Shown here: one piece after another, positions 33,013 to 43,800 of the stretch | Layout of the letters: each line of letters starts with the position of its first letter | Position numbering within the stretch: position 1 is the stretch's first letter | From: Allobaculum mucilyticum | Lineage (GTDB): Bacteria; Bacillota_I; Bacilli_A; Erysipelotrichales; Erysipelotrichaceae | Direction: 5' to 3' | Assembly: GCF_022701195.1 (NCBI RefSeq) | Contig: NZ_CP078089.1 | Span: 992,001 to 1,056,000, forward strand | DNA: 64,000 nucleotides | Made by a program: the position numbers and the translations under genes | Notes under the pieces: model-generated | The model's database searches: none | Told to the model about the DNA's origin: nothing | Seen by the model: only the letters and a program-made list of their open reading frames with translations

Positions 33013-34114
33013 TCAGGAAACCTGAGAATTCAGCCAGGCGAAAATGAATTCGTCCAGATTGCCGTCAAGTACGCTCTGCGCCTGACTGGTTTCATAGCCG
33101 GTGCGCGCATCTTTGACAAGCGTATAGGGGTGAAGCACGTAGCTTCGAATCTGCGAACCCCACTCATTGGCTTTCACTTCACCGCGCAGTTCGGCAAGTT
33201 TCTTCTGCTGCTGTTCAATCTCAAGCTGAAGCAGGCGGGATTTCAGAATCCGCAGAGCTTCTTCACGGTTCTGAATCTGGCTTCGGCCAGACTGGCAGGT
33301 GGCAACGATGCCGGTCGGCAGATGCACCATACGGATCGCCGAGTCAGTCTTGTTGATATGCTGGCCGCCCGCACCGGATGCACGCTTCGTTTCAATCAGC
33401 AAATCTTCCGGACGGATTTCAATTTCAATGTCGTCATTGAACTGCGGCATGACTTCAACCGAAGCAAATGAGGTGTGGCGTCTTGCGCCGGAATCAAAGG
33501 GAGAAATGCGTACCAGGCGGTGGACGCCTTTTTCGCCTTTGAGATAGCCGTAGGCTTTCTCGCCTTCAACAAGAATCGTTGCCGATTTCAGGCCGGCTTC
33601 CTGCTCTTCCTGATAGTCGAGCACGGATACTTTCCAGCCTTTGCTCTGGGCATAGCGGGTGTACATGCGATACAGCATGCTCGCCCAGTCGCAGGCTTCC
33701 GTTCCGCCGGCACCCGGGTGGAATTCAAGGATGGCGTTTGAATCATCGTATTCGCCGCTCAGAAGGACTTTGACCTGGAAGTTCTCCATCTTCTTTGCGG
33801 TTTCTTCCATTTCTTCAGAAGCCATCTCAAGAAGGTCTTCATCCATCTCTTCTTTGAGCGCATCGTATGCTTCGCTCAGCGAATCGAGTTCGGTGCGCAG
33901 TTCGTTATAGCCGCTGACAATGTCTTTGAGGGAATTCTGTTTGCGGATAACGCTCTGTGCTTTTTTCTGGTCGCTCCAGAAATCTTCAGCGAGCATCTGC
34001 TCGTCGTATTCTTTGATCTGCTCTTCTTTGGAAGGCAAGTCAAAGTGACTCACCCAGAGAGTCCAACTTCTCCAGGTGAGTAGAAAGGGTCTGTTTCAGT
34101 TCAAAAAGTTCCAT
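33013..34114 (-). CDS. prfB: peptide chain release factor 2, with programmed +1 frameshift, 366 aa
   Basis: RF2 ends translation at UGA and UAA. The gene starts at ATG 34114 behind AGGAGG and reads 24 codons to an in-frame TGA at 34040-34042 within CTT TGA C. A +1 shift to GAC (34041-34039) continues for 342 codons to 33013, total 366 residues, the normal RF2 size. The recognition motif SPFD and the catalytic GGQ (GAGGQHINKTDS) are present. The frameshift is the known autoregulatory device of RF2. It lies next to secA, a common pairing in Bacillota. Confidence 0.96.
34039..34055 (-). promoter_or_regulatory. programmed +1 frameshift site of prfB
   Basis: GGTGAG-TCA-CTT-TGA-C: a ribosome-site-like purine stretch three bases before the CTT slippery codon and the stop TGA followed by C, as in the classical RF2 shift. 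Confidence 0.92.
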
Positions 34115-34154
34115 AAATCAGCCTCCTGAAACGAGTATATCGTCCTATAAGCAA

Positions 34155-34180
34155 ACAGTACCGGTGCTTCGCACCGGCCT
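34155..34180 (-). terminator. probable terminator of secA
   Basis: Stem CCGGTGC/GCACCGG with a three-base loop; the tail is only partly T-rich. Confidence 0.55.
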
Positions 34181-34246
34181 GTCTGTGTTTATCAGTTTTT
34201 TATGGTCGAACTGGATAATCCGACTGTATGCGAAGCATGGCAGAAA

Positions 34247-36691
34247 CTAGGCGTTTGCTCTGGCTTTAGCGGCTTCGCGGGCAGCTTCGACTTTGTTTGC
34301 CGGCTGCTTTGGCTGCTGCAGACGGATCTTGAGGAAGTTGGAAGCAACTTCGTAGTCGATACGCTGGTTCATGGCTTCAAACATGTCGAAGCCTTCCTGT
34401 ACATACTGCTGCAGCGGGTTGTTCTGTGCATAAGCGCGCAGACCGATACCATTGCGCAGTTTTTCCATCAGGTCAATGTGACCTACCCAGTTGCGGTCGA
34501 TGGTCGAAAGGACAACGGACTTCATATATGGCAGAAACTGCGCCTTGAGCGGTGCGATTTCTGCTTCGAATTCTTTCCATGCACGGTCGAAGATGTACTC
34601 TTTGAGCTGCTCGTAGTTCTTGCCTTCGAGCTCTTCAACGTGGAAGCCGCGATCGCCGGTCAGTCCGAGAACTTCCAGGGACTGAACCAGTCCAGCCAGA
34701 TCTACGGTATCCTTGCGGGTATCGGAAAGGTTAGCCTGCAGAGACTGTTCAACGACCTTCTCGATCATCAGACGGACCATATCGGTGATGTCTTCTGTCT
34801 CGAGAACTTTATTTCTCTGCTCGTAGATGATTTCGCGCTGACGGCGAAGAACGTCATCGTAGTCGAGCAGGTTTTTACGGGTATCAAAGTTGGCGCCTTC
34901 AACTTTTTTCTGCGCCATGGTGATGGAGCGGGTAACCTGTTTGGATTCAATCTGCTCATCGCCAAGAGACTTGAACAGGTTTTTCAGCTTGTCTGTACCG
35001 AAGCGGACCATCAGATCGTCTTCGAGAGATACATAGAAGCGGGAGAATCCTGGATCGCCCTGACGTCCGGAACGGCCGCGCAGCTGGTTGTCGATACGAC
35101 GGGATTCATGACGCTCGGAACCGAGAACCGCAAGACCGCCGAGTTCACGGCTTTCTTTGGTCAGCTTAATATCGGTACCGCGTCCGGCCATGTTGGTCGC
35201 AATCGTTACAGATTTCGGACGGCCGGCTTTCGCGATGATCTCAGCCTCGCGTGCATGGTTCTTGGCGTTCAGAACTTCATGCGGGATGCCTTCTTTTTTG
35301 AGCATGTTGTCGAGAAGTTCGGAAACTTCAACGGCGATTGTACCGACAAGAACCGGCTGGCCCTTCTCGTACAGCTCTTTGACTTTGCGGACAAGCGCTT
35401 TGTATTTGTCTTCCTTGCGGGCATAGATTTCATCCGGAAGGTCCTGACGGATAACCGGACGGTTTGTCGGGATGACAACAACGCGCATGTTGTAGGTGTT
35501 CAGGAACTCTTCTTCTTCGGTTTTAGCAGTACCGGTCATGCCGGCCAGCTTGCCGTAAAGACGGAAGAGGTTCTGGTAAGTAATGGTTGCCATGGTGGAC
35601 GTTTCTTCTTTGATTGGAACGTTTTCCTTGGCTTCAATGGCCTGGTGCAGACCGTCAGAGTATGCACGGCCAGGCATGACACGGCCGGTGAACTGGTCGA
35701 CGATGACGATTTCTTTCTCATCGCTGACAACATATTCAACGTCCTTCATCATGATGTAGTTGGCTTTCAGAGCCTGATTGATGTGGTGAACCAGCTGGGT
35801 GTTGTTGAGGTCATACAGGTTGTCGAGGTTGAAGAAAGCTTCTGCTTTTTCAACGCCTGTATCTGTCAGCATAACCTGGCGGGTCTTTTCATCGATATCG
35901 TAGTCACCGGAAACGCATTTCTGTTCCTTGGTGTACTTGTCATATTCGTATTCCGGCTTTTCGAGCGTTTTTACAAAACGGTCAGCCGCAATGTACAGGT
36001 TGGCGGTATCTTTGCTTCCGCCGGAGATAATCAGAGGGGTTCTCGATTCATCGATCAGAACCGAGTCAACCTCATCGACAATCGCTACGTTCAGACCGCG
36101 CTGTACACGGTCTTTTACGCTGCGTGCCATATTATCGCGCAGGTAGTCGAAGCCAAGCTCCGAGTTGGTTGTATAAGTGATGTCGCAGGCATAAGCAGCG
36201 CGCTTTTCAGCCTCGGACATTTCATGCTTGTTGACACCGACGGTCAGGCCAAGGAAGCGGTAGATTTCACCCATCCATGCAGCATCTCGTCCGGCCAGGT
36301 ATTCGTTGACCGTAATAACGTGGACGCCCTGGCCGCCTAATGCGTTCAGGTAAACCGCCATAGTGGCAGTCAGCGTTTTACCTTCACCAGTTTTCATTTC
36401 AGCAATGTCGCCGCGGTGCATAGCGATCGATCCTTCGATCTGCACTTTATATGGTTTTTCACCGATTACACGGCTGGCCGCTTCACGGGCGGTCGCAAAC
36501 GCTTCAGGCAGCAGATCATCAAGCGTTTCGCCTTTGGCCAGTCGTTCTTTATATTCCTGGGTCTTATTTCTCAGTTCTTCATCAGACAGATCCTTCATTT
36601 CCTGCTCGCGCGCAAGAACGAGATCCGCTGTTTTTTCCAGTCGTTTCAGTTCTCTAGCGTCTTCAGAGAACAGTTCTCTTAAAAGAGCCAT
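34247..36691 (-). CDS. secA: preprotein translocase ATPase SecA, 814 aa
   Basis: Motor ATPase of the Sec export pathway. The Walker A motif is at 99-106 (KTGEGKTL), followed by VDEVDS (Walker B), the preprotein cross-linking domain, the second nucleotide domain with ATNMAGRGTDIKL and the helical scaffold. The protein is slightly short because it ends after the helical domain without the Cys-rich zinc-binding tail found in many SecA proteins. The gene is monocistronic or weakly linked to prfB downstream. The signal-peptide proteins in this window are its likely clients. Confidence 0.97.
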   Translation of the reverse strand: MALLRELFSEDARELKRLEKTADLVLAREQEMKDLSDEELRNKTQEYKERLAKGETLDDLLPEAFATAREAASRVIGEKPYKVQIEGSIAMHRGDIAEMKTGEGKTLTATMAVYLNALGGQGVHVITVNEYLAGRDAAWMGEIYRFLGLTVGVNKHEMSEAEKRAAYACDITYTTNSELGFDYLRDNMARSVKDRVQRGLNVAIVDEVDSVLIDESRTPLIISGGSKDTANLYIAADRFVKTLEKPEYEYDKYTKEQKCVSGDYDIDEKTRQVMLTDTGVEKAEAFFNLDNLYDLNNTQLVHHINQALKANYIMMKDVEYVVSDEKEIVIVDQFTGRVMPGRAYSDGLHQAIEAKENVPIKEETSTMATITYQNLFRLYGKLAGMTGTAKTEEEEFLNTYNMRVVVIPTNRPVIRQDLPDEIYARKEDKYKALVRKVKELYEKGQPVLVGTIAVEVSELLDNMLKKEGIPHEVLNAKNHAREAEIIAKAGRPKSVTIATNMAGRGTDIKLTKESRELGGLAVLGSERHESRRIDNQLRGRSGRQGDPGFSRFYVSLEDDLMVRFGTDKLKNLFKSLGDEQIESKQVTRSITMAQKKVEGANFDTRKNLLDYDDVLRRQREIIYEQRNKVLETEDITDMVRLMIEKVVEQSLQANLSDTRKDTVDLAGLVQSLEVLGLTGDRGFHVEELEGKNYEQLKEYIFDRAWKEFEAEIAPLKAQFLPYMKSVVLSTIDRNWVGHIDLMEKLRNGIGLRAYAQNNPLQQYVQEGFDMFEAMNQRIDYEVASNFLKIRLQQPKQPANKVEAAREAAKARANA

Positions 36692-36808
36692 TCTAATCTC
36701 CTCTCAAATCAATACACGTTCAGTCCATTTTATCATAGCCGCTTTTCATCCTCTATGCTTTCCGGAAAAAGGCGCACAGAGCATGCAGAAGGGAATTACA
36801 TGTGCAGA

Positions 36809-36870
36809 TAAAAAATAACATGAATCAGTTGATACAATCCAATCAACTTGTTCATGTTATATTATTTTTC
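36809..36870 (-). terminator. terminator of luxS
   Basis: Long AT-rich stem ATAACATGAA/TTCATGTTAT with an inner GTTGAT/ATCAAC stem; the minus strand ends in six T. Confidence 0.82.
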
Positions 36871-36986
36871 ACATAACCGCAACAGAAAGCGGTTTCCCGC
36901 AGACGGTTTGAATGAATTTCCTCTATGTCTGTAGGACGCAGGCCATTTTTGACTTCCGTTCCTGCAAAATGAGCGGCTGAAGAAAA

Positions 36987-37490
36987 CTAGACCAGATGAC
37001 GCTCAAATGCGTCGTCAGAAATGCCCTGCTCCAGGATTTTTCCAGCCCAGGATTTTGCGCCTTCCAGGCTGTGATCCAGATAGTTTCCGCATTCCTTGCG
37101 GGCGATTCCCGGAACGCCCTCAATGGTTGTTTCCATCGTCTGCTCAAGGGCCTTTTTTAAAGCAACAGCGGCATCATGTGCGGATAGTTCGCCCCAGGCA
37201 AGCAGATGGAAACCGGTGCGGCATCCATAGGGCGAGCAGTCGATATAGCCGTCAATCTGCGGACGCAGATACTTGGCGAGCAGATGTTCAAGCGTATGAA
37301 GCGAAGCGGTATCGATGAACTCTTCATTGGGCTGTGTCAGACGGACATCAAAGTTGGAAATGATGTCGCCTTTTGGACCCTGTGTGGTATCGATCAGACG
37401 GACATACGGTGCCTTTACGGCATCATGATCGAGCGTAAAGCTTTCAATGACAGTTTCCTGTGTCTTTGCGGATTCTGTTTTTTCGTTCAT
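36987..37490 (-). CDS. luxS: S-ribosylhomocysteine lyase LuxS, 167 aa
   Basis: Cleaves S-ribosylhomocysteine to homocysteine and the precursor of autoinducer-2, in the activated methyl cycle. The metal site is complete: His65 and His69 in HTLEHL and Cys134 in KECGNYLDH. The conserved [12 protein letters not shown] gives the catalytic Cys90. The length is normal. An 18-bp perfect hairpin lies 36 bp upstream of the start (37526-37565). No pfs or metabolic partner gene is adjacent. Confidence 0.95.
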   Translation of the reverse strand: MNEKTESAKTQETVIESFTLDHDAVKAPYVRLIDTTQGPKGDIISNFDVRLTQPNEEFIDTASLHTLEHLLAKYLRPQIDGYIDCSPYGCRTGFHLLAWGELSAHDAAVALKKALEQTMETTIEGVPGIARKECGNYLDHSLEGAKSWAGKILEQGISDDAFERHLV

Positions 37491-37525
37491 GAACTCTTCT
37501 TCCTTTCCGGACTTCTGCTTCTTTA

Positions 37526-37565
37526 TCTTCTATGGTCTTCTATCTATATAGAAGACCATAGAAGA
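37526..37565 (-). promoter_or_regulatory. 18-bp perfect hairpin upstream of luxS
   Basis: Arms 37526-37543 and 37548-37565 pair fully around a four-base loop. No T run follows on either strand, so it is not a typical terminator. It lies between the HAD gene and luxS and may be a regulatory site or an RNA-stability element. Confidence 0.6.
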
Positions 37566-37617
37566 CCGCAGTCCAATTTACGTTTTTCTGTATTTGTATT
37601 TACTGTATTCCGTGAAA

Positions 37618-38466
37618 TCACTTCTGTGCGTTCTGCTCTGGCGAATCGTTCAGAATGCAGGCTTCAATCCATGCAGCTACGCCGTCTTTGCGGTTTGAAT
37701 CCGTCAGCGAGCTTGCGGCTTTGCGAACCTGCGGCAGAGCATTGGCCATGGCGACGCCAAAGGTTCCTTCAAGCATTTCCAGATCATTGTTGTCGTTGCC
37801 AAAGCTGACGATTTCATCAAGCGACAGATCAAAACGTTCTGCCGCTTTTTTTACGCCTTCCAGCTTGGAAAGCTGCGGATGAACAAATTCAAGCAGGAAC
37901 GGACCGGAACGGAACACGCGGGCTTTCGGCGCACCGGCGATCTTTCCCTGTTTCAAATAGGCTGAAATCGACCATGGCATGCCGACCGCCATGAATTTGA
38001 GAGAGTCTCTAAGCAGCGCGTCCTGGATGACCTTTTCAAAGCGCATCCGGTTGCGTCTGGCCATCTGCCGCACAATTGGATTGTCTTTAGTCGAAATCAG
38101 CACATCGTCATGATATTCCGCCTGGGCAAGCGGGCTGCCTTTCAGCGTATCCATAATCTGCTGAATTGCCTCAGGCGTAAGCGGAAGCGTCTCTTCAATG
38201 CTTCCGGTTTTGGGATCGATATACATGGCTCCGTTAAAGCCGAGAACAAAATCGACATCCTGATCAATTCCCCACACTTTCGGCATCGTCTTCAGTGCGA
38301 CAGCTGAACGTCCGGAGCAGATGCCAAAGAGAATGCCGCGCTTTCTGAGTGCACGGATGGCTGCTTTTGTCCGGTCAGTGATCTTCTTGGTACTGTAAAG
38401 CAGCGTGCCATCCAGATCGCACACCACCATTCTGACTGGCTTAGCCGGTTTTGCATATTTTTCCAT
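37618..38466 (-). CDS. HAD-superfamily Cof-type sugar phosphatase, 282 aa
   Basis: Cytoplasmic phosphatase of the Cof (HAD IIB) group. Motif I VCDLDGTLL holds the nucleophile Asp, motif II is ICSGRS, and the C-terminal motif SFGNDNNDLEML gives the metal-binding Asp residues. The C2-type cap lies between them. Substrates of this group are small sugar or cofactor phosphates; the one here is unknown. The ATG at 38466 is set by GGAGGA. Confidence 0.88.
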   Translation of the reverse strand: MEKYAKPAKPVRMVVCDLDGTLLYSTKKITDRTKAAIRALRKRGILFGICSGRSAVALKTMPKVWGIDQDVDFVLGFNGAMYIDPKTGSIEETLPLTPEAIQQIMDTLKGSPLAQAEYHDDVLISTKDNPIVRQMARRNRMRFEKVIQDALLRDSLKFMAVGMPWSISAYLKQGKIAGAPKARVFRSGPFLLEFVHPQLSKLEGVKKAAERFDLSLDEIVSFGNDNNDLEMLEGTFGVAMANALPQVRKAASSLTDSNRKDGVAAWIEACILNDSPEQNAQK

Positions 38467-38628
38467 CCGCGTCCTCCTTCTGCGTTCTGACTGCATTTTT
38501 TCTTCTCCCTATTGTTACGGAAAGAGAGGCGAAAACACAAATTCAAATGCGGACACCTGGCTTTGAATTTCTCTCAAGCAGGTGCAAAAGGCTGATAGAA
38601 AAGGCGGCACGCTATCCCGCAGTTTCAT

Positions 38629-38654
38629 GAAAAAAGGCCCGGACGGGCCTTTCA
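38629..38654 (-). terminator. terminator of the cupin-like gene at 38679
   Basis: Stem AAGGCCCG/CGGGCCTT with a two-base loop; six T on the minus strand. Confidence 0.82.
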
Positions 38655-38678
38655 TACGCGCAGAAGCTGATCCGTCGA

Positions 38679-39524
38679 TTAAATCAGGCGGATAAAGATG
38701 AATGTTGCGTTGCCGGTTACGACGACGTTTTCCTGATTGGCTGGAATGAGTACGGATGTTCCCGGTTCAGCATGAATGGTCTGATCGCCCTGGCTGATGG
38801 TCGCATCGCCAGCGATGCACAGAACGACTTCAAAGCTTTCATCATCTGTACGCATTGAAATGCTTCCGTCGAGCACGCAGCGATCGAGTTCAAACACAGA
38901 GGTATAACCGATCATCGAAGGCGTTGCCTCTCCATCACGGACATAAATCAGACGGCTGGCATCCGCAATCATCGGCTGCTGCCCATTGCCTTTGACGAGC
39001 GCAGAGAACATCAGAACAAATGCGGGTTCTTCAAGAACAAGTGTCAGACCCGGATCAAAGCTGAAGACAGATCCCGGTGCGGACTTCCAGGCAAGAAAAT
39101 CGTTTTTCCATGCCGGATCGCTCAGATCGCCTTCATTGCCTTTTTTGGCCAGAGCTTCGGTCTTGTTGAAGTAGAGACTGCCGTCTTCTGGAGACTGAAG
39201 GGTGTAGAGAACCGCTTCGTTGTCCTGGTTGTTGATGATGACCGAACCGCCAGCTGGAGCAGCGATTTTTTCTGCTTCAAAAGGAATATAGAGATAAGGA
39301 GCCGTTTTTTTACCGAGCTGCTCTTCAGACTGTCTGGAATACCAGTCATAGACGGACAGACCAGCTTCTTCAGTATTGACGATTACCGAAGAGGTTTCCG
39401 GAGCGCCGGAAAAGAGAAACAGAGCCTGCTCATCAAGATTCGTTGTCGAAGCAGCCAGCAGGCGGGCATCCAGCCGTGCTGACGAATTTGCCACAGCAGC
39501 CGGAGCGCATTTATAAATTGCCAT
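38679..39524 (-). CDS. cupin-fold protein resembling class I phosphomannose isomerase C-termini, 281 aa
   Basis: The final 80 residues (FEVVLCIAGDATISQGDQTIHAEPGTSVLIPANQ) show the beta-barrel pattern of the non-catalytic C-terminal part of mannose-6-phosphate isomerases. The N-terminal two-thirds lacks the usual metal-binding His/Glu/Gln set, so enzyme activity is doubtful. It could be a divergent or regulatory relative. A single-gene unit with its own terminator. Confidence 0.5.
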   Translation of the reverse strand: MAIYKCAPAAVANSSARLDARLLAASTTNLDEQALFLFSGAPETSSVIVNTEEAGLSVYDWYSRQSEEQLGKKTAPYLYIPFEAEKIAAPAGGSVIINNQDNEAVLYTLQSPEDGSLYFNKTEALAKKGNEGDLSDPAWKNDFLAWKSAPGSVFSFDPGLTLVLEEPAFVLMFSALVKGNGQQPMIADASRLIYVRDGEATPSMIGYTSVFELDRCVLDGSISMRTDDESFEVVLCIAGDATISQGDQTIHAEPGTSVLIPANQENVVVTGNATFIFIRLI

Positions 39525-39871
39525 ACAGAGAAATCTCCTTTTTCATTCATGGGCCGCCATGAACTGGCTCACCCTTTGTCTGTTGAAATACGGATACGGG
39601 TTATTAACCCTCTTTCATCATTTTAATGTTTTTCTCTTCGATCCTGCTGATCCCTGCTTAAATCACTGCAGCCCTGAACACAGAAAAAGCATGCTGAGTC
39701 GCTTATTCTGAACCGCCGGAATCCATTCAGGAATTCTGTCGGCGTATGACTATAAATCCAGAACAGGACGGGCATGCGGTTATAAGGCAGTAAAAGAGGA
39801 ATGTTAGTGTGGAACTGTCCAGAAATGACAGCCGTTCAAATACCGGCTGTCAGACAAAGGAGACTGTGTAC
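39525..39871. other. 347-bp divergent intergenic region, no supported gene
   Basis: It lies between two divergently transcribed cupin-type genes and presumably holds both promoters; nothing else is clear. Confidence 0.5.
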
Positions 39872-40546
39872 ATGAATAAACCTGGTTCTGTCTTTTCCAT
39901 TCTTAAAGAAGATCAGCCGATTGCCGGCTGCACGATTTCACGTGACCTTCTGCCCGATGCAAAAGGGATGGCCATTGTGTTTTCTCTTGGCGCCGGGACT
40001 GACATTTCCCCGGAAACGTATCGCCAGAACAAGCTGATCTGGGTAATTGACGGTGATCTGACCATCCACACAGATCAGAAGGAAGATGTCTGCCTCACGG
40101 CATCTGATGTCTGCTGGACAGAGAAGAATGTTCCCACGGGAACAGAAACAGAAAAAGGCGCGATCTATATTGAATTCGCGCCGGGAGATACTGAATCCAT
40201 GAATCTTAATCCTGTACCTGGAGAGGTTTTTAAACTCGCAGATCTGGTTCCGTATAAAAACGGATCCATTGTAAACAGAGATGTGTTTTCCACACCGGGC
40301 ATGAAACTCGTCGTCATGTCTTTTGATGAAGGCACCGGTCTTTCCGAACATGCCGCACCTGGCGAAGCTCTGCTCTTTGGACTCGAAGGCGAAGCAACCA
40401 TCACGTACGAAGGCGTCGATCATGTCCTTCATGCAGGAGAAGAAATTCTCTTTGCCAAAAACGGACTCCATGCCGTTCAGGCAAACGGTCCCTTCAAAAT
40501 GGCTCTGCTCATGTGCCTGGAACCAAAACCTCTGTTCCAGAAATAG
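39872..40546 (+). CDS. double-cupin domain protein, 224 aa
   Basis: Two cupin barrels. The first is near residues 30-110 (IVFSLGAGTDISPETYRQNKLIWVIDGDLTI) and the second near 140-215 (SFDEGTGLSEHAAPGEALLFGLEGEATITYEG then HAGEEILFAKNGLHAV). The second retains His and Glu residues that could bind a metal; the first does not. The ATG at 39872 has GGAG at suitable distance. Many such proteins are sugar-binding or detoxification proteins; no specific role can be assigned. Confidence 0.75.
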   Translation: MNKPGSVFSILKEDQPIAGCTISRDLLPDAKGMAIVFSLGAGTDISPETYRQNKLIWVIDGDLTIHTDQKEDVCLTASDVCWTEKNVPTGTETEKGAIYIEFAPGDTESMNLNPVPGEVFKLADLVPYKNGSIVNRDVFSTPGMKLVVMSFDEGTGLSEHAAPGEALLFGLEGEATITYEGVDHVLHAGEEILFAKNGLHAVQANGPFKMALLMCLEPKPLFQK

Positions 40547-40587
40547 CATCGCCCTGTACCGCTGAACATAGTGAATGATGGTTAAGA

Positions 40588-40616
40588 AACTGGTCCTCCG
40601 CACGGAGGGCTTTTTT
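40588..40616 (+). terminator. terminator of the double-cupin gene
   Basis: Stem CCTCCG/CGGAGG with six T after it. Confidence 0.82.
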
Positions 40617-40639
40617 CATGTTCGATCAGAGACGATCTC

Positions 40640-40693
40640 TGAACAAAAAGAAAAGAGAACGGCTGTCTGCTTCAGGCAAACCGTTCTCTGAGT
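40640..40693 (-). terminator. probable terminator of the fucosidase gene
   Basis: Stem AGAGAACGG/CCGTTCTCT; the minus strand then reads TTTTCTTTTT. Confidence 0.7.
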
Positions 40694-40833
40694 GTTCTTT
40701 TCCGGGTCAGGCGAGCTTTCTTTTCAGAAAGCAGGACTGCACAGGGATCAATGACAGAATTTCATCTCATTCTGTGAATTCGGGGGAACTGCTGCAGACC
40801 TTTTAAAAAGTCCGCAAAGAGCAGTATACCGGG

Positions 40834-43800
40834 TTATCCGAAATTTTCGAGAGCTTTTGAATCAGGTTTTCTTCGCAGAGCGAGCAGGGCCTGGTTCAGA
40901 TCCACAGCTGCAGCGTTGACCTGCTGCTGAGTTTCCGGAGTTTCAACAATCGCTGTGACTTCTTCGATCAGCTTTGCAAAATCTGCTGCTCCCTGTTCAT
41001 CAAGGCTGAAGGCCTCAAAATCCAGATCTGCTGCTTTGTTATATGCAGTTTCGAGCAGGCTGGTATCGATATCGATCGACTCGCTGCCTGGTTCTACGGT
41101 GTAGCTTTCCCCGGCTTTTGTTTCGAAGGCATACGCATTTGTTTTGCCCTCTACCTTATGAACCGGAACAAGCTGTCCTTTGGAATCACGGACAGTCATG
41201 CCTTCTTCACCGAAGACTGGATTGTCCAGACGGCACTGGCCGCCGTTTTTCGAAAGAACCGAAACAGAGGTCAGTTTTTTCTCGCTCCAGTTGAGGCCAA
41301 GTTCAAAGTTACCGCGGGCAACAATGCCGTTTACCGAACCAGCTGCCCATTCATCCGGCATAGCCGGGAGCAGTTCGATGGTGCTTGCATTAGACTGCAT
41401 TAACATTTCCGTTACACCCGAGGTATAGCCGAAGTTTCCGTCAATCTGGAACGGTGCATGGGCATCCCACAGGTTGTTGTACATGCCGTTGCGGAACAGA
41501 GATTCAATCAGGTCCATCGCACGGTTGCCGTCCTTGGCTCTTGCCCAGGCATTGATACGCTGTGCAAGACCCCAGCCCGTTGCATTATCGCCGCGCTCGT
41601 TCAGGGAAATAACAGCTGCGTCCATATATTCCGGATGATCGCTGCTGATCAGATCGCCCGGGAACAGACCGAGCAGATGAGACATGTGACGGTGTCCCTG
41701 CTGGAAGTGTTCAACAGATCCAATCGTTGTCTCGTCATACCATTCCTTGATCTGACCCTGGCTTCCCAGTTCGATCGGATCAAGTTGTTCCATAATCTCA
41801 GTCCATTTTGCGATGATTTGGGCATCAACCGTTCCCGGTTTCTTTGCATTGAGAACTTCTGCGGACTCCAGGCAGTCGTTGAACAGCTGCCAGACCAGCG
41901 TATTCTCATACACGTTTCCGGCAGTATATGGACCATGCTCCGGCGAATAGGCCGGTACAGTCGCAAGACGGGTCTTGCCGTTGTTATAAGTGACTTCCGT
42001 CAGAATTGTTTCGTAGAGCTTTGCCTGCTCTTTCATCATCGGGAAAATCGTGCTTTCCAGGAATTCTTCATCGCCTGTGTACTCGTAGTACTCATAGACG
42101 TTCTGCAGCATCCATGGAACAGCAGCAGGCGACCAGCCCCAGCTGAATGCCCAGCCCGGGCATGTCCAGCCAAACGGCGTGTTCTGCGTATGCGCAGTGT
42201 AGCCGTTCTGCTTGCCGTCTTCATTGTCGATGCCAAAATAGGTGGATGCTGTAACACGGCCCGGCTCGCGCAGGCTGTCTTCATAGGAAATCATCGGCAG
42301 CGCGCATTCAGCCATGTTAGCCGAATAGGTCGGCCAGTAGTTCATCTGCAGGTTGACGTTCATGTGGTAGTCCGATCCCCACGGAGCTTTTTCGCCCGAG
42401 TAGATCGACCAGACACCCTGCAGGTTTGCCGGCAGTTCATCGCCCTCGCGGGAAGAAGAAATCTGCAGATAGCGGCCATACTGATAGAGCTCCTGCTCAA
42501 GGTAGCGGCGGTGCGTATCAGCAATTGTCGAGTTCTTGTAGCCGGCCAGCAGCTCATCAGTCGGCATATCAGGTTTGGTCTGTCCGAGGTCGAGTTCAAC
42601 TCGATCGTAAATGTTCGTGTAGTCCGCGATATGGTCAGTCTTTACCTGATCATAGCCCTTGGTTACAGCTGCATCGACCGGGTCGGCTGCTTTGGCAATA
42701 ACCTCGGCATCCGTTTCACCGGTCCGGTAGGTCGGGTATTCGTTTTTATAGTCTGTAGCACTCGAGTAGTAGATGACTGCTTCTGTACACTCGCGGACTT
42801 CCAGCTTCTGGCCGTCTTCGCTTGCAGAGACTGTTCCGCCATTGACCGGAACGACTCTGGCTTTTGCGGCAAACTTCATCTGGTTGTCATTCATCGTACC
42901 GGAAAGGAGCAGACCGTCACCCTGTGTGGCAGTCTGGACTGTTTTTCCTGTACGCGATGTATTTACAGAAGATGCTGGCAGCGAGAGATCAAAGTCCATC
43001 GTCTCTTCACCATCTGCCTGCAGACGGATGGCCATAACGTCATCCGGATAGCTGACGAGGTACTCTCTGGTGTAGCGGGTGTTGTTCTTCACGTATTCGA
43101 CATGGCCTAAAGCCTGGTCGATATCCAGCGAACGGCGGTATCCAGTAACAGGTGCTTCTTCGATTTCTTCAATCGGATTGATCACAAAGCAGTCGAACGA
43201 AAGCTTACCGCCTCTTGAAAGGATCCTGACTGTATGCTCCTTGTCTTCAAGATCGCGGACTTCAAAAAGCTTGATGCGCTTAACATCTGCCCCGCCTCTG
43301 CGACAGTTGATGTCTTCGCTGGTCTTTCCGTCGATCGAGTAGGCAAAAGAGCCAAGAACATTCTGCGTATTGTCGGCAATCGCGCCGTACAGGGCAATGC
43401 CGGTTCCTTTAAAGGTCAGTGAGATAACTTCTGTTCCGCTCGTGAAGGAGCCGAACATTTCGTTGATATTGACCCATTCATTCGCGTCAGCTTCAGCGCT
43501 GCGGCCCCACATTCCCCAGCCATTGGCATAGGTAACGTTTGTTTCATCTGCGTTGTCCGGGTTAAGGTCGATCGTTTTTGGAGCGCCCTCTGGAAGAATG
43601 TCGATCGAATCGAGCGACGCTTTACAGCGGCCGCTTTCGGTTTTATTGACAAACTTCAGCGTATGCTTGCCTTCGGTCAGTGCTGCTGTTTCAAATACGA
43701 CAGCACGCGTTTCAGCAGCTGCATACATCGAACCAGACTGAACTGGCGTATTCATATCATCGATATAGACGTCAAAGGCGCCCATCGGTGAATTTTTTGC

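Noticed and set aside
34202-36340. 712-codon open frame opposite secA
   Set aside because: Length comes from the codon pattern of secA; the translation has no recognisable domain and no ribosome site.
37526-37565. Terminator for the HAD phosphatase gene
   Set aside because: The stem is strong but there is no T run after it on either strand, and the downstream side is purine-rich.
41458-43110. 550-codon open frame opposite the GH95 gene
   Set aside because: Antisense shadow of the fucosidase.
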